NCBI GenBank assembly: GCA_021813555.1
Contig: JAKAKG010000222.1
Location: 1 to 60,472 of the forward strand
Direction of reading: 5' to 3'
From: Acidobacteriota bacterium
GTDB lineage: Bacteria > Acidobacteriota > UBA4820 > DSQY01
Length of the DNA stretch: 60,472 bases
The notes beneath the pieces are model-generated. The model was given only the letters and a program-made list of their open reading frames with translations, did no database searches and had not been told where the DNA came from. Positions 59,172-60,472 of this stretch are shown here, piece after piece. Position 1 is the first letter of the stretch. Each line of letters begins with the position of its first letter. The position numbers and the translations under genes are program-made.

Positions 59172-59270
59172 GGACGCGGGAGCTGGGAGCAGGTAGCAGG
59201 AAGCAGGAAGAAATAGGGTGGCATGTTTCTCTCCGCTCCCCGCTCCCGGCTCCCCGCTTCCGCCTTTCTC
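59172..59270. repeat. Facing heptamer arms GGGAGCA / CGCTCCC
   Basis: GGAGCTGGGAGCAGGTAGCAGGAAGCAGG faces CTCCGCTCCCCGCTCCCGGCTCCCC GCTTCC. The pair fills the spacer between the 2Fe-2S gene and rseP. Confidence 0.7.
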
Positions 59271-59271
59271 A

Positions 59272-60472
59272 TCAGAAAAACTTCGCCACGTCCATCACGA
59301 GGATGACGGCGAAGAGCAGGATCAGCAGGCCGAATCCCACCTGAAGGATCCGGTCCTTGACCCCCATGGGCATGTCGCGCCTCGCGGCGGCCTCCACCAG
59401 GAGGATGAGGATCTGGCCGCCATCGAGCCCGGGGATGGGGAGGATGTTGAAGAAACCGAGCTGGAGCGAAATGATGGCCATGAGCCAGAGGATGTTATAG
59501 ATCCCCGTCCGGGCCACCTTGCCGGTGATGTAGGCGATGCTCACGGGGCCCGAGAGGGAGCTGAGGGCCACCTTGCGCTCGATGAGGCGCTGGATGGTGC
59601 GCACCGCGAGGGTGGATTGGTCCAGCGTGATGCGCGCGGCTTTGCCGAGGCAGGCGGGGAAGGGGTAGCGCACCCACTGGCTTTCCTTGGGGGCGACGCC
59701 CACGAGGTACCGCTTGTCCTGCTCGTTCCACGCGGGCGTGATGGTGACATCAAAGGTCCGGCCGTCCCTCAGGATGGTGAACCGCTCGGGCTTGTTGCCC
59801 CCCTCCTTGACGGCCCGCTGGAACTGGTCCCAGTAGGCCATGGGAACGCCGTCCATGGCCACGATGCGGTCGTCGGGCCTGAGCCCCGCGGCCTGGGCCG
59901 GCGAGGGGTCGGCCACCCCGCCGATGATGGGCAGGAGGGCGGGGAAGACACCGATGTCCCCCACGGGCTGGCGCAGGATCGTGGCCGTGACGGGCGTCAC
60001 GGTGAAGGTCTCATCCTTGGTGCCCCGAAGGATCTGGATGGGGTAGGGTTTTTGGGAAAGGGAGAAAATCACCTCGCGGGCGCCCTCCCAGTCGGACACG
60101 CGGTTTCCGTCCAGGCTGAGGATGACGTCACCCTCCCGGAGACCGGCCTTGGCCGCCGGCGAATCCGGGGCCACCCAGCCGATGCGCGGCGGCTGGCCTC
60201 GGAGGAGGGATTCCTCCAGACCCACCATGACCAGCCCCGCAAAGAGTACATAGGCCAGGAGCACGTTGAAGACCACGCCCATGACCATGACGATGAGGCG
60301 CTGCCAGCGCGGCTTTTTGAAGAACAGTTCGCCCGGGCCCAAGGCCGTGTCCGACCCCTGCACCGAATCCAGTTCCGTCTCGCCGCGAAATTTCACGAAG
60401 CCGCCGAAGAGGAGCCACCGGATCTGCCAGAGGTTGTAGGCGCCTTTCTTCTCCCACGCCTTGGGTCCGAAC
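59272..60472 (-). CDS. rseP: Site-2 protease RseP/MmpA (partial, N-terminus off window)
   Basis: The C-terminal 400 or so residues of an intramembrane zinc metalloprotease (M50). The reading frame continues to the window edge through GGFVKFRGE, which matches the family's PxGGYVKxxGE, so the HExxH active site lies outside. Visible here: a membrane helix (RLIVMVMGVVFNVLLAYVLF), two PDZ domains (APDSPAAKAGLREGDVILSLDG and DPSPAQAAGLRPDDRIVAMDG), and the C-terminal helices with FNILPIPGLDGGQILILLVEA, where NxxPxPxLDGG gives the third zinc ligand. It releases anti-sigma or other membrane-bound regulators in known bacteria. Confidence 0.9.
   Translation of the reverse strand, partial: FGPKAWEKKGAYNLWQIRWLLFGGFVKFRGETELDSVQGSDTALGPGELFFKKPRWQRLIVMVMGVVFNVLLAYVLFAGLVMVGLEESLLRGQPPRIGWVAPDSPAAKAGLREGDVILSLDGNRVSDWEGAREVIFSLSQKPYPIQILRGTKDETFTVTPVTATILRQPVGDIGVFPALLPIIGGVADPSPAQAAGLRPDDRIVAMDGVPMAYWDQFQRAVKEGGNKPERFTILRDGRTFDVTITPAWNEQDKRYLVGVAPKESQWVRYPFPACLGKAARITLDQSTLAVRTIQRLIERKVALSSLSGPVSIAYITGKVARTGIYNILWLMAIISLQLGFFNILPIPGLDGGQILILLVEAAARRDMPMGVKDRILQVGFGLLILLFAVILVMDVAKFF

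Overview
The window is high-GC DNA from a Gram-negative bacterium with a respiratory, probably anaerobic or metal-cycling, lifestyle. Evidence includes outer-membrane proteins (FadL type, a DUF3373-like porin, TolC), multiheme and monoheme c-type cytochromes, a molybdenum oxidoreductase with its cofactor operon, two sigma-54 activators, and a selenocysteine tRNA. No rRNA or marker gene fixes the taxon. Acidobacteriota (Holophagae-like) or a deltaproteobacterial-type metal reducer would fit, but this is only a guess.

Layout. 1-6060: end of an unknown gene, an MFS exporter, a ferritin-like protein, an SDR, then a FadL-type channel with a GDSL lipase. 6780-13250: monoheme cytochrome, DUF3373-like porin, and a Psr/Phs-type molybdoenzyme operon (catalytic subunit, FeS subunit, NrfD anchor, TorD chaperone), closed by a 280-bp MITE-like element. 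13590-18200 (minus): an operon of a NifX-like protein, a ZnuA-like protein without the usual histidines, an 8-heme cytochrome, a cytochrome b and TrmO, behind a sigma-54 promoter with two paired palindromes. 18370-22270 (minus): two PAS/AAA+/Fis activators and a lipoprotein cytochrome. 22570-27280: Moco operon (MOSC, MobA, MoaA, a MoaC-MoaB fusion, MoeA, MOSC).

27470-36250: a MacAB-like exporter with two adaptors and four permeases but one ATPase, apparently a duplicated module. 36430-39930: nitrilase-family hydrolase, 5'-nucleotidase, IspH. 39945-43592 (minus): a membrane protein with a seven-cysteine CACACACA-type tail, an RRE-radical SAM-SPASM enzyme and a methyltransferase, which together look like a protein/peptide modification system. 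43756-45344: two zinc-ribbon membrane proteins. 45558-52961 (minus): TetR, HlyD adaptor, two ATPases, two ABC-2 permeases and a TolC channel, with a palindromic operator. 53323-54627: a Tyr-rich leader peptide and terminator ahead of a fused chorismate mutase-prephenate dehydrogenase. 54683-60472 (minus, except selC): TrxB, SDR, selC with a duplicated 3' end, acyl-CoA dehydrogenase, crotonase-like protein, a 2Fe-2S protein and the C-terminal part of RseP.

Many spacers hold short arrays of heptamer repeats of several different sequences, often as a purine-rich array after one gene and the complementary array before the next. They resemble in form, but not in sequence, the STRR heptamers known from cyanobacteria.
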